Of a stretch of 64,000 bases of DNA, positions 1-9,258 are shown piece by piece. A program made the translations under genes and the position numbers. The stretch comes from Candidatus Aenigmatarchaeota archaeon (lineage in GTDB: Archaea > Aenigmatarchaeota > Aenigmatarchaeia > QMZP01): the NCBI GenBank assembly GCA_016783545.1, contig JADHWJ010000003.1:1-64000 (forward strand). The letters are read 5' to 3'. Positions within the stretch are counted from its first letter, which is position 1; every line of letters starts with the position of its first letter. The notes under the pieces are model-generated. The model was given only the letters and a program-made list of their open reading frames with translations, had not been told where the DNA came from and did not search any database.

Positions 1-639
1 AAAATATATTAATTCCAATTCTTTATTCAAAATACCAACTCTTCCACCACCTGCCCTATCTCCACACCATAAGCCAAAGAAATATTGAAAATCAATATCA
101 ATATTTAACTTTGTTGGAAGATTAGTTGTAAATTTCTTTTTTTTACCTTTAGAGTAATTTGTATACTTTAGAATAATTTTATCGTTATCTTTATTCACAC
201 TCTCAAATTTTCTACAACCGAAATTTATTAATTTTATATAATATTTAAGCCATCTTTCCAGATTTAAATGATTCTTATCAACTATTTCATTTATAGTGGG
301 AATTTCTCTTCTCCACTTCTTCAATTGATTCTTTCTTTTGGTTCTGCCTATATTAAGCCCTTTATGACGAATTTTTTCAGTTGTGGTGATATTGATAATA
401 TTAGAATTTAGTTTTCTTTTATCTATATCAGCTCTTTGAATAAAATCTTTAACAAGACGGATGGGTATTGTTGGTATCCTTTTATTTTTATAATGATATA
501 AAGTCCCTTGTGCCATGTTAATCTCTTTCATCAATATTCTAGTTGGATATTTTCTAAAAAGCTTGGCAAAAAGCTCTTTTCTAAAATTGTCATTCAACTC
601 TACCCTCATTTCCTCTCTTTGTGTTTTTTTATTCTTCAT
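1..639 (-). CDS. LAGLIDADG-type homing-endonuclease-like protein, 3' end outside window
   Basis: This reading frame is open from an ATG at 639 to the first base of the window (213 codons). It is absent from the ORF track because it runs off the edge. The N-terminal ~60 residues are basic and look like a helix-turn-helix (EINMAQGTLYHYKN). Near residue 190 lies FFGLWCGDRAGGG, which resembles a LAGLIDADG helix with its acidic catalytic residue. The start overlaps the 3' end of the upstream HTH gene by 11 nt, so the two are probably co-transcribed. Such free-standing proteins are usually site-specific DNA endonucleases or regulators derived from them. The second LAGLIDADG helix cannot be checked here. 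Confidence 0.6.
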   Translation of the reverse strand, partial: MKNKKTQREEMRVELNDNFRKELFAKLFRKYPTRILMKEINMAQGTLYHYKNKRIPTIPIRLVKDFIQRADIDKRKLNSNIINITTTEKIRHKGLNIGRTKRKNQLKKWRREIPTINEIVDKNHLNLERWLKYYIKLINFGCRKFESVNKDNDKIILKYTNYSKGKKKKFTTNLPTKLNIDIDFQYFFGLWCGDRAGGGRVGILNKELELIYF

Positions 640-820
640 TTTTCAACCTCACAATTTTCATTTGACTGTGCTCAATACCTCCAAATTTGGCATTTTCTAT
701 TACAATTCTATCTGAAATAAATTTGTTCAGGTAATAATAGACTGTTGCAACAGGTATATTAGTCTGTCTTGCTAATTCTCTTATCCATATCCCACTATCT
801 GATTTTTTCAAAACATTCAT
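629..820 (-). CDS. Winged-HTH DNA-binding protein, N-terminus probably frameshifted
   Basis: The 63-aa protein contains a clear winged helix-turn-helix (WIRELARQTNIPVATVYYYLNKF), as in ArsR/MarR-like archaeal regulators. Just upstream, in another frame, an ATG encodes MRVPDKKK and then runs into a stop after a tract of eight A. One extra A would join MRVPDKKKVKKI directly to MNVLKKSD, giving the N-terminus usual for this kind of protein. The annotated start is therefore probably an artefact of a one-base indel or slippage. It overlaps the LAGLIDADG gene downstream, which suggests co-expression. The target is unknown. Confidence 0.6.
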   Translation of the reverse strand: MNVLKKSDSGIWIRELARQTNIPVATVYYYLNKFISDRIVIENAKFGGIEHSQMKIVRLKNEE

Positions 821-979
821 TATCTTTTTAACTTTTTTTTATCTGGTACTCTCATAATAATCTAAATTAAACAGCTGTTTAACAATTAAATTCGGTATTT
901 AAAAGCTTTCCAAGAAAATCCTAAATTATCCCTATTAACTGACAAAATATTTATATAGTTGTAAACCAAAAAGTTTTTT

Positions 980-1126
980 ATGAAACATTCAGGAATTTGT
1001 CCAATTTGTGGTGATGTGATGAAAATCCCACAGACCTGTGTTCTCTGTGGCAGCACTGTATGTCAAAATGATTTTGACCCTGAAAGAGGGTTGTGCAAAA
1101 GATGCGAAACCGGTAAAATACAATAA
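980..1126 (+). CDS. Small zinc-binding protein (48 aa)
   Basis: This short ORF is below the track cutoff. It encodes eight cysteines in CPICG, CVLCGSTVC and CKRC pairs, spaced as in treble-clef or zinc-ribbon folds. The start codon lies about 25 bp after a TATA-like AAATATTTATATAG element, consistent with a leaderless transcript. The tRNA-Ser gene begins 30 bp downstream. No specific function can be assigned. Archaeal mini-proteins of this kind commonly bind RNA or ribosomes, but nothing here proves that. Confidence 0.65.
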   Translation: MKHSGICPICGDVMKIPQTCVLCGSTVCQNDFDPERGLCKRCETGKIQ

Positions 1127-1155
1127 AAAGCCTTATTCTAATAATATAGTTATAT

Positions 1156-1355
1156 GCCGAGATGGCGGAACGGCAACGCGCACGCCTGGAAAAGGCTCTT
1201 TTAATCAAAGGGTTTTAGCAGAAAGGTACATTGTACGCATCATACGCGTTCATTGTCTCTATGAACTAGTTAGCGTGTGCCCTTGTGGCTTCTGGGTTCG
1301 AATGCATTGCTAAGTGCTCATATAGTTAGCAAAGCTGAATTTCCCAGTCTCGGCG
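1156..1355 (+). tRNA. tRNA-Ser(GGA) with two introns (37/38 and T-loop 59/60)
   Basis: The acceptor strands GCCGAGA and TCTCGGC pair perfectly, with discriminator G at 1355. The D-stem is GCG/CGC and the anticodon stem CACGC/GCGTG. Intron 1 (1192-1271, 80 nt) lies at 37/38: CTGG pairs with CTAG between bulges AA|A and TT|A, though the inner helix is weak. Intron 2 (1303-1341, 39 nt) interrupts the T-loop: TTCG pairs with TGAA, the bulges are AA|T and TT|T, and the inner helix contains TTGCTAA/TTAGCAA. Removal restores anticodon loop CTGGAAA, a variable arm with stem GCC/GGC and loop CTTGT, and T-arm CTGGG-TTCGAAT-CCCAG. Confidence 0.93.
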
Positions 1356-1408
1356 TTAATTTTGTTATTTGAAATATTCAAATATAAATTTTATTTCCAA
1401 TAAGGAAT

Positions 1409-2422
1409 ATGGCTATAATAAAAACTATAGCATATCCAAGGATCGGATTGATAGGAAACCCTTCTGATGGATACTTTGGAAAGACCATAGCATTTACTTT
1501 TGGAAATTTCTCTGCAAATGTTAAACTCTGGGAAAGCCCTGAATTGGAATTTGAACTCAGCGAAGCAGATGAGCATCATTTTAAAGATTTGAATAGTTTT
1601 AGGGAAAGGATCGGGAAATTAAGCTATTATGGTGGCATAAGGCTTGAAAAGGCCTGCCTTGAGATGCTCTGTGAATATTGCGAGAAGCATGGTATAAAAC
1701 TTGACAGAAATTTCACAATAAGGTATGATACGGATATACCGCTCAGAAAGGGGCTTGCTGGTAGTTCTGCGATAATAACAGCAACTCTTTTGGCTATAAA
1801 AGAATTCTATGGTTTTGATATAGATGAAAAGGAGCAGGCAAAGCTTGTATGGGAAACTGAAATAAAACAACTGAAAATAGCAGGAGGTTTACAGGACAGG
1901 GTTGCACAGGCATACAATAAACTTGTTTATATGGATTTTACAAACAAAGAAAAAGTAAAACATGGTTATGGTGAATATGAAGTAATGGGTGATGATATAC
2001 TGAAAAAGCTGATGCCAAGATTGTTTGTTGCTTATAGAACAGATTTTGGGGAAGAATCAGCTGTTCCACACTCAGACCTTAGAACAAGGGTTTTTATTAA
2101 AAAAGAGCCTAAAGTCATAGAAGCAATGAAAAGATTCGCAGAAATCACTGACAGGGCAAGGATCTGTCTTGACAGTGAAAATTTTGAAGGCCTGGGTCTG
2201 TTAATGGATGAGAATTTTGATTTAAGGACTGAAATCTGCTCCATCAATGACCGGGACAGGGAAATGGTGGAAATTGGAAGAAGGCTCGGGGCACATGTCA
2301 AATTCAGTGGTTCAGGTGGTGCTGTTGTCGGTTTATATGATTCTGCTGAGAAAAAAGATCTGAAATCTGCATATGAAGATGCTAGTTTTGTGTTTTTGGA
2401 GAAATTAAAAGAACTACAATGA
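1409..2422 (+). CDS. GHMP-family sugar kinase (glucuronokinase-like)
   Basis: The 337-aa protein has the GHMP kinase layout. The N-terminal strand contains RIGLIGNPSDG, the ATP-binding motif is PLRKGLAGSSAIITA near residue 115, and the C-terminal glycine-rich motif is FSGSGGAVVG. Enzymes of this family phosphorylate small alcohols, sugars or mevalonate-pathway intermediates. The IGNPSDGYFGKT start resembles the glucuronokinase/heptose-kinase subgroup more than mevalonate kinase. TATA and start spacing suggest a nearly leaderless mRNA. It ends 9 nt inside the convergent surface-protein gene. The substrate is not determined. Confidence 0.75.
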   Translation: MAIIKTIAYPRIGLIGNPSDGYFGKTIAFTFGNFSANVKLWESPELEFELSEADEHHFKDLNSFRERIGKLSYYGGIRLEKACLEMLCEYCEKHGIKLDRNFTIRYDTDIPLRKGLAGSSAIITATLLAIKEFYGFDIDEKEQAKLVWETEIKQLKIAGGLQDRVAQAYNKLVYMDFTNKEKVKHGYGEYEVMGDDILKKLMPRLFVAYRTDFGEESAVPHSDLRTRVFIKKEPKVIEAMKRFAEITDRARICLDSENFEGLGLLMDENFDLRTEICSINDRDREMVEIGRRLGAHVKFSGSGGAVVGLYDSAEKKDLKSAYEDASFVFLEKLKELQ

Positions 2423-3148
2423 TTTTTTCTTTATTAAAATAATGATAACCAAAATTATAATTATTACAGCAACAAATGCATATGTTGTTGTTTCACCAAG
2501 GCCAAAAAATGCACCTACTGGTGCTCCTATGGCTGACTCTTCAGCCTTGAAATTGTCTAGGAATTTTTTGGTATCAGAAACACTGGCTGAGATACTGTAA
2601 AGTTCGTTTGATGAACTGTCAAAATACATGCCAACAAAATTAGAAAGCTCTCCCTGAGATCCCAGAAGATACTTTATCTTTATCCCTTTATGTGTCAGTT
2701 CAGACTGTTCGATAGTGTAAGAAGCGCTCATTTCTGTTTTTTGCCTTTCCAATAAAAAGCTAATATCATCTTCATCTAAATTATAATCAAGCTTGTACAC
2801 GCGTATAACAACAGTATCAGAATTGCCTGTTAAGAAGTACTGAATAAACCCATCGCCTGATTTCTCACCTCTAAATGTCCATAACATATCATTGGCAATG
2901 CTAAGGTCTCTTGTTTTTGTTGTACTTATTCCTGTTACTCTTTCTAAACCAGCCTCGCACAAGTCCTTTAATTCTGTTGAAATTTCTATACATTTACTAT
3001 AATCATCAGATGCTTCGGCAAACATGGTCTTGGCTTCTGAAAGCATTCCAGAAGTATAATAATAGCTAGCATCTTCCAAACTTGCAGATGCTAAAGGTAT
3101 TGCTAATAATAAAAATCCAATAACTATACACATTTCATATTTTACCAT
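2414..3148 (-). CDS. Secreted or anchored surface protein, C-terminal membrane segment
   Basis: The 244-aa protein starts with a signal peptide (IGFLLLAIPLASA, residues ~8-22). It has an extracytoplasmic domain of about 190 residues and ends with one strong transmembrane helix (TYAFVAVIIIILVIIILI) followed by KKKSL. That topology gives an outside domain and a short basic cytoplasmic tail. The start overlaps the stop of the large beta-propeller surface gene by 7 nt, so the two are translationally coupled and may form one cell-surface assembly. No family is recognised in the middle domain. Confidence 0.6.
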   Translation of the reverse strand: MVKYEMCIVIGFLLLAIPLASASLEDASYYYTSGMLSEAKTMFAEASDDYSKCIEISTELKDLCEAGLERVTGISTTKTRDLSIANDMLWTFRGEKSGDGFIQYFLTGNSDTVVIRVYKLDYNLDEDDISFLLERQKTEMSASYTIEQSELTHKGIKIKYLLGSQGELSNFVGMYFDSSSNELYSISASVSDTKKFLDNFKAEESAIGAPVGAFFGLGETTTYAFVAVIIIILVIIILIKKKSL

Positions 3149-6100
3149 CTTAATATGTACACCTCTCCCTGTTTAGTTTCAACAACAATCTCAGCCTTTC
3201 CATTAACAGATACATAACTAACCACTGAATCTGATTCTAGATTGACTGCATCACTCGATGTGAAATACTGCTCTAATAAATTTTTGTTTTCGATTGCACT
3301 TAAGCCTGATCTTAGAGCTCTGTCAGCTGAATTAATATAAACATCTGTAACATCCTCTTCGTTTATTGCTTTTTGGACACCTGCATTTATTTCCTCAACA
3401 GATTCTACTACACCAACCGCTTGGGCAAAATTGCTGATTAAACCACTGACCGCACCCAGAGCACCAGAAAGCATTGTTTCAGCTGCAGCAGTTTCTGCCT
3501 GGCTGGCATAATTATACATGTCCTTAGCAACATCTTTTACTTTCTCATTGGTAACTTTTAGATACTTTGGTGTGACAGCAATTGCCTCATCGCCAACATA
3601 TACAAATCCCCAATCCATATCAGTTTCCACACTACCTATTATCTCTCCTATTGTTCCGGTGGATTTTGTAACTTTATCACCTGTTTCCAGATCCCATGGG
3701 TTCTTTTCAGTTGTTGTGGTATCATCTGTTTCTCCTTCTGCCTCTTCTTCTGTTTCTTCGGTTGCTGCAGCTCCTGCGCCCCCGCCGCCTCCGCCTCCGC
3801 TTGCCGGTGTTGTGTCATCAGTTGTGTCATCAGTGGCTATTTCAGTTACAGTTCCTGTTGGTTCTGGTCCAACACCAGAAAAATGTTTTATTTTAAACCA
3901 AATCATATTGTTTGATATGTCTGCATAACAAACACCAGAACTTAGATTAACATCGCTCGCATTACATGTTATGTTTGTTCCATTGAAATACACTTCATAT
4001 GTTGTATTCAAGTAATCAGCAAAATCTTCTAAAGCTGTATCTGTACTTATGTTTGTTAAATTATCACCTGCTGAAGAATTCCACATAGCATTCCAGTCAT
4101 CGTCGTATAGCTGAGGAATAGACATATTAATATCTAGAGATTCATTAAACCCTACTGTTGTATTACTTCCTTCTGTATATGGTATTCCAATAATAACATA
4201 ATCATATATTTCTGGTCCGCTGCTTCCAAATCTCCATGCTTGAGCAAATGTTGATGTATCATTTGTATCTGTTGAATCACTATCAAAAAGGGCATCTGGC
4301 GGTCCTGATGCAAGCATATCCACATTAACATAGTGAACAGTTATGTTGTTTGCATTTCTCATTCTAAAGCTCATTGGTGCACCGCTCATTACAACTGATA
4401 GTGGATGTACACCTCCCCTTGATGACTCACCGCCTGCAAACAAGCTGCAACTTGAAGAATTATAATTTGGCACATTACAGGCGCCACTATGCTTTATCAT
4501 ATCAATAAACAGATTGCCCAGAATATCACCATCTGGATCTTCCATATTAAACATAGCCTTCATTGTTATGTTTATTCCTTCTAGTGTGTTTACTTGAGTA
4601 GCTGTGTACTTTCTCTTAGTAGGTGCAGCTGATGGTGTGAATATATTGATCCTTTTAATGCCTGTCATATTCAGTATTGGAACAGTGAATGTTCCATTTG
4701 AAGTCTGACTGACATCTGTCATAAATGTGAAATTAGTCATATTAAAGTCATCATAATCCAGCTCAATTTCTACATGGGCAAAACCTGTTATTGATGTATT
4801 ACTGGAATTAAATAATCTGAATGTCATCTCTTTCAACAATATATTCTTTGTTTGGCCTTCCAATCCCCAACTACTAATGTTTGATGAATTACCAAGGAGC
4901 TTATATAAAGTCATATTGGTTTCACTTGGAGTAACCCCATAATTAAGCGCAACCTCTTTAAACCCACCATAATAATCTGAATCATTTTGACCAACAATAA
5001 ACAGAATTATACTCGCACTTTCTTTTGGTGCAACCACTGATATATTATAAAAGCCAGATGTTGTATTGTAAAGGTCTGTGCCAGTGAAATTAGACATCAC
5101 AGAGGGTGACTCACCGCCGATATAAATCATTCTTCCAGGCTCAAGTGTGTATGGCAGTGCAAATAGGCTGTCAAAGCCTGATATACCGCTTGCAGTGATA
5201 TATCCAGATAATGGTTCTACAGATTGCGTGCAATTGAATGTTTTATTATAATAACTTGGGGGGTTGGTTATATCCACGCTAACCGGAAGGCTTTGGTTTG
5301 GATAAATCATGACTGAATAGTTCCTGTCAGCTGGCACATAGAATACTTTGTTAGTCACAAGGTTTTGAAATTCACTTGATATAGAATAGCCTAATTTTGT
5401 ATCTTTCAATTGATATCTGAAAGCTTTGGGCTGTCCTGTTGCATTGACTGCTGATATGTTTATTGTGGCTGCTTCTTTCAGGTAGAAGTTTACTGGGATT
5501 ACTGCATTTATTTCAAAATATGGAAATTCGGGTAGAGATGCACCGATATAGTCTACATATATATTACTACTGTCATTGTAATGCATTATAACTGGTTTAT
5601 AGAACCTACTTTCATATACTATTATACCACTGATATTGAAGAAACCAGATGTGTTGCTTAATGTAGAATATGATGAATTTAATGTCGCTCCCTCACCAGG
5701 AACCATCTCATATATCTCTATTGTAACATTTGTGCCATTCATGGCTGTCCCGTTTGGGAATTTTGTATAGCCATAGAAGTTGAATGTTACTGTACTAATT
5801 GCTATGCTCCTGTTAGAATCTCCCCAATCAGATTGTGAACTATTATCAGACGATATGCAATTCCATGTGTAATTTCCAGGGGATAATGTTAAATTCCATG
5901 CAGTGCTATTACTTGTTCCAGAAATGTTTGTTGTTTGGCTAAGAGAAAAGGATTGGTTAGTGGTATTGGTTATATACAAACTGATATTAACTAGATTTTT
6001 ATCATCCGTGGCTGAGCAATTGAAAGTTATGTTTGTAGTGGTTAACGTAGTATTGACATAATTGTCACTCGGTGAATTAAGACTTGTGGCTGGTGAAGCA

Positions 6101-7695
6101 TCTTGTATGGTTGTTAAACTTCTATTTGAATCTCCCCAATCACTGTAACCGCCGGAATCATAAGATATGCAATTCCATCTATAATAACCAGGGGTCAAAT
6201 TCAAATCCCATGCAGTGCTGTTACTTGTTCCAGAAATGTTTGTTGTTTGATTTAAACTAAAAGACTCATTTGAAGTATTTGTGATATACAAACTGATATT
6301 AACCAAACCATTGTCATCCGTGGCTGAGCAATTGAAAGTCACAGGCACGCTGGTATTTGTATAATTACTATAACCATCACTAGGTGAATTGAGACTTGTG
6401 GCTGGATCACTGTCACCACTGATAGCAAATATTGATTGGTCGTTGGTATCTTCACCCAACCAGCCTATGTATACAACTCCGTCTGCTATTGCAGGTGATG
6501 AAAGTACGCTAGTGGTTAAACTAATAGCTAAGTCATATGTAGAATAATCACTGCTATTTGAAATATTAATTACATGGAGTTTGTCATCTCTTCCACCCAC
6601 GAAAATCCAGTTGTCTGTGACTACAGGTGAAGATGCAATATCATTTCCAGCTGTATAACTCCAAATAAGACTTCCATTTGTAGCATTGAATGCATAAAGT
6701 TTTTGATTATTACAACCCACATACACTACACCATCCCTAACTGCTGGAGAAGACCATATTGAATCACCCACTGAATAATTCCATACATGAGTTCCATCAG
6801 TGGCGTTTAGTGCATAAAAATAATCAGGGTCATCAACAATACCACTATAAGATCCAAAATAAACCATGTCATATGCAACTGCAGGTGAACTTTTTACTAC
6901 ATAATAATCTCCAAGTGAATAATTCCATACCTGAGTTCCATCAGTTGCGTTTAGTGCAAGAAATTCATAATCATTCTTTGTTCCAATATAAACTATTCCA
7001 TTCACAACAGCAGGTGCTGATCCATATATAGCACCAGATGCTTGTTCTATTGAATAATTCCATACCTGAGTTCCATCAGTAGCATTTATTGCATAAAAAT
7101 AAGCTGTTACAACACTCCAATGATTACTTTGACTTGGTACATAAACTATACCGTCTACAACAGTAGGAGAAGTGATTATGCTGGAAACCACTGTATAGCT
7201 CCATATCTGAGATCCGTTTGTTGCATTTAAAGCATATAGTTTATTGCCACCCACATAAGCTATTCCATCAGCAATTGCTGCTCCACCATATACAACACCT
7301 GTTGAATAATTCCATATTTTATTTCCGTTTGTTGCATTCAGAGCATAGAAAAGACTACCGGTATCTCCAATATAAACTATTCCATTTGCAATTGTAAATT
7401 GACCTTTTGTACCAAGACCATTTAAACCAGCGCCCCATAATTTACCAAAGTTGTCTAAGTTTACAGTATCAGGATAATATCTAGTATTGTCTAATATCCT
7501 TCCAAACATTGTCCACTCAGAAGTTGAGGTTGTGTTAGAAGTGTTAGTAATCATTGGAATTCTTGTTTCAATAGAATTTCCTATAATATTCCCTGTCATA
7601 GAATTCAATGGAACAAGTAATATTATTGCAACTATTAAAACTAATGCAAAAGTAATGACAACTCTATCTCTATCTATATTTCTCTTTCCCATCAT
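3142..7695 (-). CDS. Large PQQ-type beta-propeller surface protein (1517 aa)
   Basis: An N-terminal hydrophobic anchor (ITFALVLIVAIILLVPL) is followed by about eight propeller repeats (~residues 70-410) of the form YALNATNGxxIWNYS, as in PQQ-like beta-propellers. Two near-identical ~95-aa Ig-like modules with TFNCSATDDxxLVNISLYI follow (~430-620). After a long Asn/Thr/Ser-rich region comes a GGGGGGGAGAAA plus Glu/Thr linker and a compact C-terminal domain. N-glycosylation sequons are very dense, consistent with an S-layer or adhesion protein. No C-terminal membrane helix is visible. It overlaps the following anchored protein, its likely partner. The PQQ-like fold does not imply a quinoprotein enzyme. 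Confidence 0.8.
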   Translation of the reverse strand: MMGKRNIDRDRVVITFALVLIVAIILLVPLNSMTGNIIGNSIETRIPMITNTSNTTSTSEWTMFGRILDNTRYYPDTVNLDNFGKLWGAGLNGLGTKGQFTIANGIVYIGDTGSLFYALNATNGNKIWNYSTGVVYGGAAIADGIAYVGGNKLYALNATNGSQIWSYTVVSSIITSPTVVDGIVYVPSQSNHWSVVTAYFYAINATDGTQVWNYSIEQASGAIYGSAPAVVNGIVYIGTKNDYEFLALNATDGTQVWNYSLGDYYVVKSSPAVAYDMVYFGSYSGIVDDPDYFYALNATDGTHVWNYSVGDSIWSSPAVRDGVVYVGCNNQKLYAFNATNGSLIWSYTAGNDIASSPVVTDNWIFVGGRDDKLHVINISNSSDYSTYDLAISLTTSVLSSPAIADGVVYIGWLGEDTNDQSIFAISGDSDPATSLNSPSDGYSNYTNTSVPVTFNCSATDDNGLVNISLYITNTSNESFSLNQTTNISGTSNSTAWDLNLTPGYYRWNCISYDSGGYSDWGDSNRSLTTIQDASPATSLNSPSDNYVNTTLTTTNITFNCSATDDKNLVNISLYITNTTNQSFSLSQTTNISGTSNSTAWNLTLSPGNYTWNCISSDNSSQSDWGDSNRSIAISTVTFNFYGYTKFPNGTAMNGTNVTIEIYEMVPGEGATLNSSYSTLSNTSGFFNISGIIVYESRFYKPVIMHYNDSSNIYVDYIGASLPEFPYFEINAVIPVNFYLKEAATINISAVNATGQPKAFRYQLKDTKLGYSISSEFQNLVTNKVFYVPADRNYSVMIYPNQSLPVSVDITNPPSYYNKTFNCTQSVEPLSGYITASGISGFDSLFALPYTLEPGRMIYIGGESPSVMSNFTGTDLYNTTSGFYNISVVAPKESASIILFIVGQNDSDYYGGFKEVALNYGVTPSETNMTLYKLLGNSSNISSWGLEGQTKNILLKEMTFRLFNSSNTSITGFAHVEIELDYDDFNMTNFTFMTDVSQTSNGTFTVPILNMTGIKRINIFTPSAAPTKRKYTATQVNTLEGINITMKAMFNMEDPDGDILGNLFIDMIKHSGACNVPNYNSSSCSLFAGGESSRGGVHPLSVVMSGAPMSFRMRNANNITVHYVNVDMLASGPPDALFDSDSTDTNDTSTFAQAWRFGSSGPEIYDYVIIGIPYTEGSNTTVGFNESLDINMSIPQLYDDDWNAMWNSSAGDNLTNISTDTALEDFADYLNTTYEVYFNGTNITCNASDVNLSSGVCYADISNNMIWFKIKHFSGVGPEPTGTVTEIATDDTTDDTTPASGGGGGGGAGAAATEETEEEAEGETDDTTTTEKNPWDLETGDKVTKSTGTIGEIIGSVETDMDWGFVYVGDEAIAVTPKYLKVTNEKVKDVAKDMYNYASQAETAAAETMLSGALGAVSGLISNFAQAVGVVESVEEINAGVQKAINEEDVTDVYINSADRALRSGLSAIENKNLLEQYFTSSDAVNLESDSVVSYVSVNGKAEIVVETKQGEVYILRW

Positions 7696-7813
7696 TATCC
7701 CATTAATATATTATTTAGGAATATAACACATAAATATATCATATCCCTTTAAAATTACAGAATAAAAAGAAAAAACCAACGGCACTCGCGCCGAAAGTTT
7801 TCTTAAATAAGCT

Positions 7814-9088
7814 TTATTTATCAGCCTTTACCAGTTCAATACATCTTCCTGCAGCAATTGTTTTTCCCATGTCTCTGATAGCAAACTTTGCCATCTCAGG
7901 CATGTCTTTGTTTGTTTCAATTGATACTGGCTGTGATGGGACAACCTTTATGATTGCAGCATCGCCAGATTTTAATGTGTCTGGATTTTCTGCGATTGTT
8001 GAACCGTCTTTTGGGTTAATTTTCTTTACAAGTTCAGTTATTTGACATGCTACATGTGCTGTTCCAATATGGAATACAGGTGTGTAACCCTTTGTTACAA
8101 CAGTTGGGTGTTCTAATACGATTATTTCTGCTGTGAATTCTTTTGCTACTGTTGGTGGATTTGTTGCAAGACCTACAACGTCTCCTTTCCTTATATCACC
8201 CTTTCCTGCACCTTTTATGTTAAATCCAACATTGTCTCCTGGTTCTGCTTTTTCAAGCTGTTTGTGATGCATCTCAACTGATTTAATTTCAGCTGAAGAA
8301 CCGCTTGGCATGAAAACAACTTTGTCTCCAGGTTTAATTACACCTGTTTCAACCCTTCCTACAGGAACGCAACCAACACCTGAAATGTTGTATACATCCT
8401 GTACAGGTAGCCTTAGTGGCTTGTCAACAGGTTTTTCTGGAGGTGTTATTGCAGTGTCCAGTGTTTCCAAAAGTGTTGCACCCTTATACCAAGACATTTT
8501 GTCAGATTTCTTTGCTACGTTGTCACCAACATATGCAGAAACCGGTACAAAAGGTATTTTGTCTAATGGATATCCAAGCTGTGTAAGCAATTTTCCAACA
8601 TCTTCTTTTACTTTGTTGAACTTTGCTTCATCATAGTTTACAGCATCCATTTTATTAACAGCTATGATAAGCTGGTTAATACCAAGAACCTTTTCAAGAT
8701 ATAGATGTTCTTTTGTCTGTTCCTGAATACCGTCTTTTGCAGATACAACAAGAATAGCAGCATCTGCCTGGCTTGCGCCAGTTATCATGTTTTTAATGAA
8801 GTCCTTGTGACCAGGACAGTCAATTATTGTGTAGTAATATTTCTTTGTCACAATAGGCTTATACATAAGATCTATTGTAACGCCTCTTTCTCTCTCTTCC
8901 TTAAGATTATCCATAACAAAAGCAAATTCAAATGTTTCCTTTTTCATTTCCTTTGCCTTGTCTTTAAGTTTTCTCAACTCCTGTTCTTCAAGTGCTCCAG
9001 AATCGAAGAGCATTCTTCCGATTAAAGTTGATTTCCCATGATCTACGTGACCTGATGTTATCAGGTTAATATGTGGTTTTTCTGCCAT
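7814..9088 (-). CDS. tuf: Translation elongation factor 1-alpha (EF-Tu family)
   Basis: The GTPase has all G motifs: [17 protein letters not shown] and NKMD, followed by the beta-barrel domains with [12 protein letters not shown]. At 424 aa it has the usual length for archaeal EF-1alpha. It delivers aminoacyl-tRNA to the ribosomal A site. A GGTGAT Shine-Dalgarno lies just before the ATG. Its upstream region abuts the GC-rich cassette at about 9.24 kb, and TATA-like stretches lie between the cassette end motif and the start. No ribosomal protein S10 or S12 neighbour is present. Confidence 0.97.
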   Translation of the reverse strand: MAEKPHINLITSGHVDHGKSTLIGRMLFDSGALEEQELRKLKDKAKEMKKETFEFAFVMDNLKEERERGVTIDLMYKPIVTKKYYYTIIDCPGHKDFIKNMITGASQADAAILVVSAKDGIQEQTKEHLYLEKVLGINQLIIAVNKMDAVNYDEAKFNKVKEDVGKLLTQLGYPLDKIPFVPVSAYVGDNVAKKSDKMSWYKGATLLETLDTAITPPEKPVDKPLRLPVQDVYNISGVGCVPVGRVETGVIKPGDKVVFMPSGSSAEIKSVEMHHKQLEKAEPGDNVGFNIKGAGKGDIRKGDVVGLATNPPTVAKEFTAEIIVLEHPTVVTKGYTPVFHIGTAHVACQITELVKKINPKDGSTIAENPDTLKSGDAAIIKVVPSQPVSIETNKDMPEMAKFAIRDMGKTIAAGRCIELVKADK

Positions 9089-9219
9089 AATATATCACCA
9101 AACTCCTTAAATGGTATCTTTTATATAGGTTGTTAATATTTAAATATTTATCCAGTACCTAAACAACTTCTAAAGGCATTGAATATAATCTTTTTGGATT
9201 AGGTATTTAAATGCTTTTT

Positions 9220-9258
9220 TGTTATGTTAGAGGGATATTATACCCCGTTTAAATGACA
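9220..9258. repeat. Cassette end motif, inverted pair
   Basis: Two copies of the shared end motif face each other: TGTTATGTTAGAGGG (9220-9234) and, on the minus strand, TGTCATTTAAACGGGG (9243-9258). They are separated by the 8-bp ATATTATA. This is the only place in the window where the motif forms a full palindrome-like site, resembling the two arms of a tyrosine-recombinase core site. The minus-strand copy has the same polarity relative to the GC-rich island as the other island ends. Confidence 0.65.

Noticed and set aside
508-720. Plus-strand ORFs of 70 and 66 aa
   Set aside because: They lie opposite the LAGLIDADG and HTH genes, have phage-like Phe/Leu/Ser-rich random composition and overlap each other in different frames.
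3518-3928. 136-aa plus-strand ORF inside the propeller surface gene
   Set aside because: Low-complexity Ser/Val/Pro translation of the opposite strand of a Gly/Thr/Glu linker; the minus frame is clearly real.
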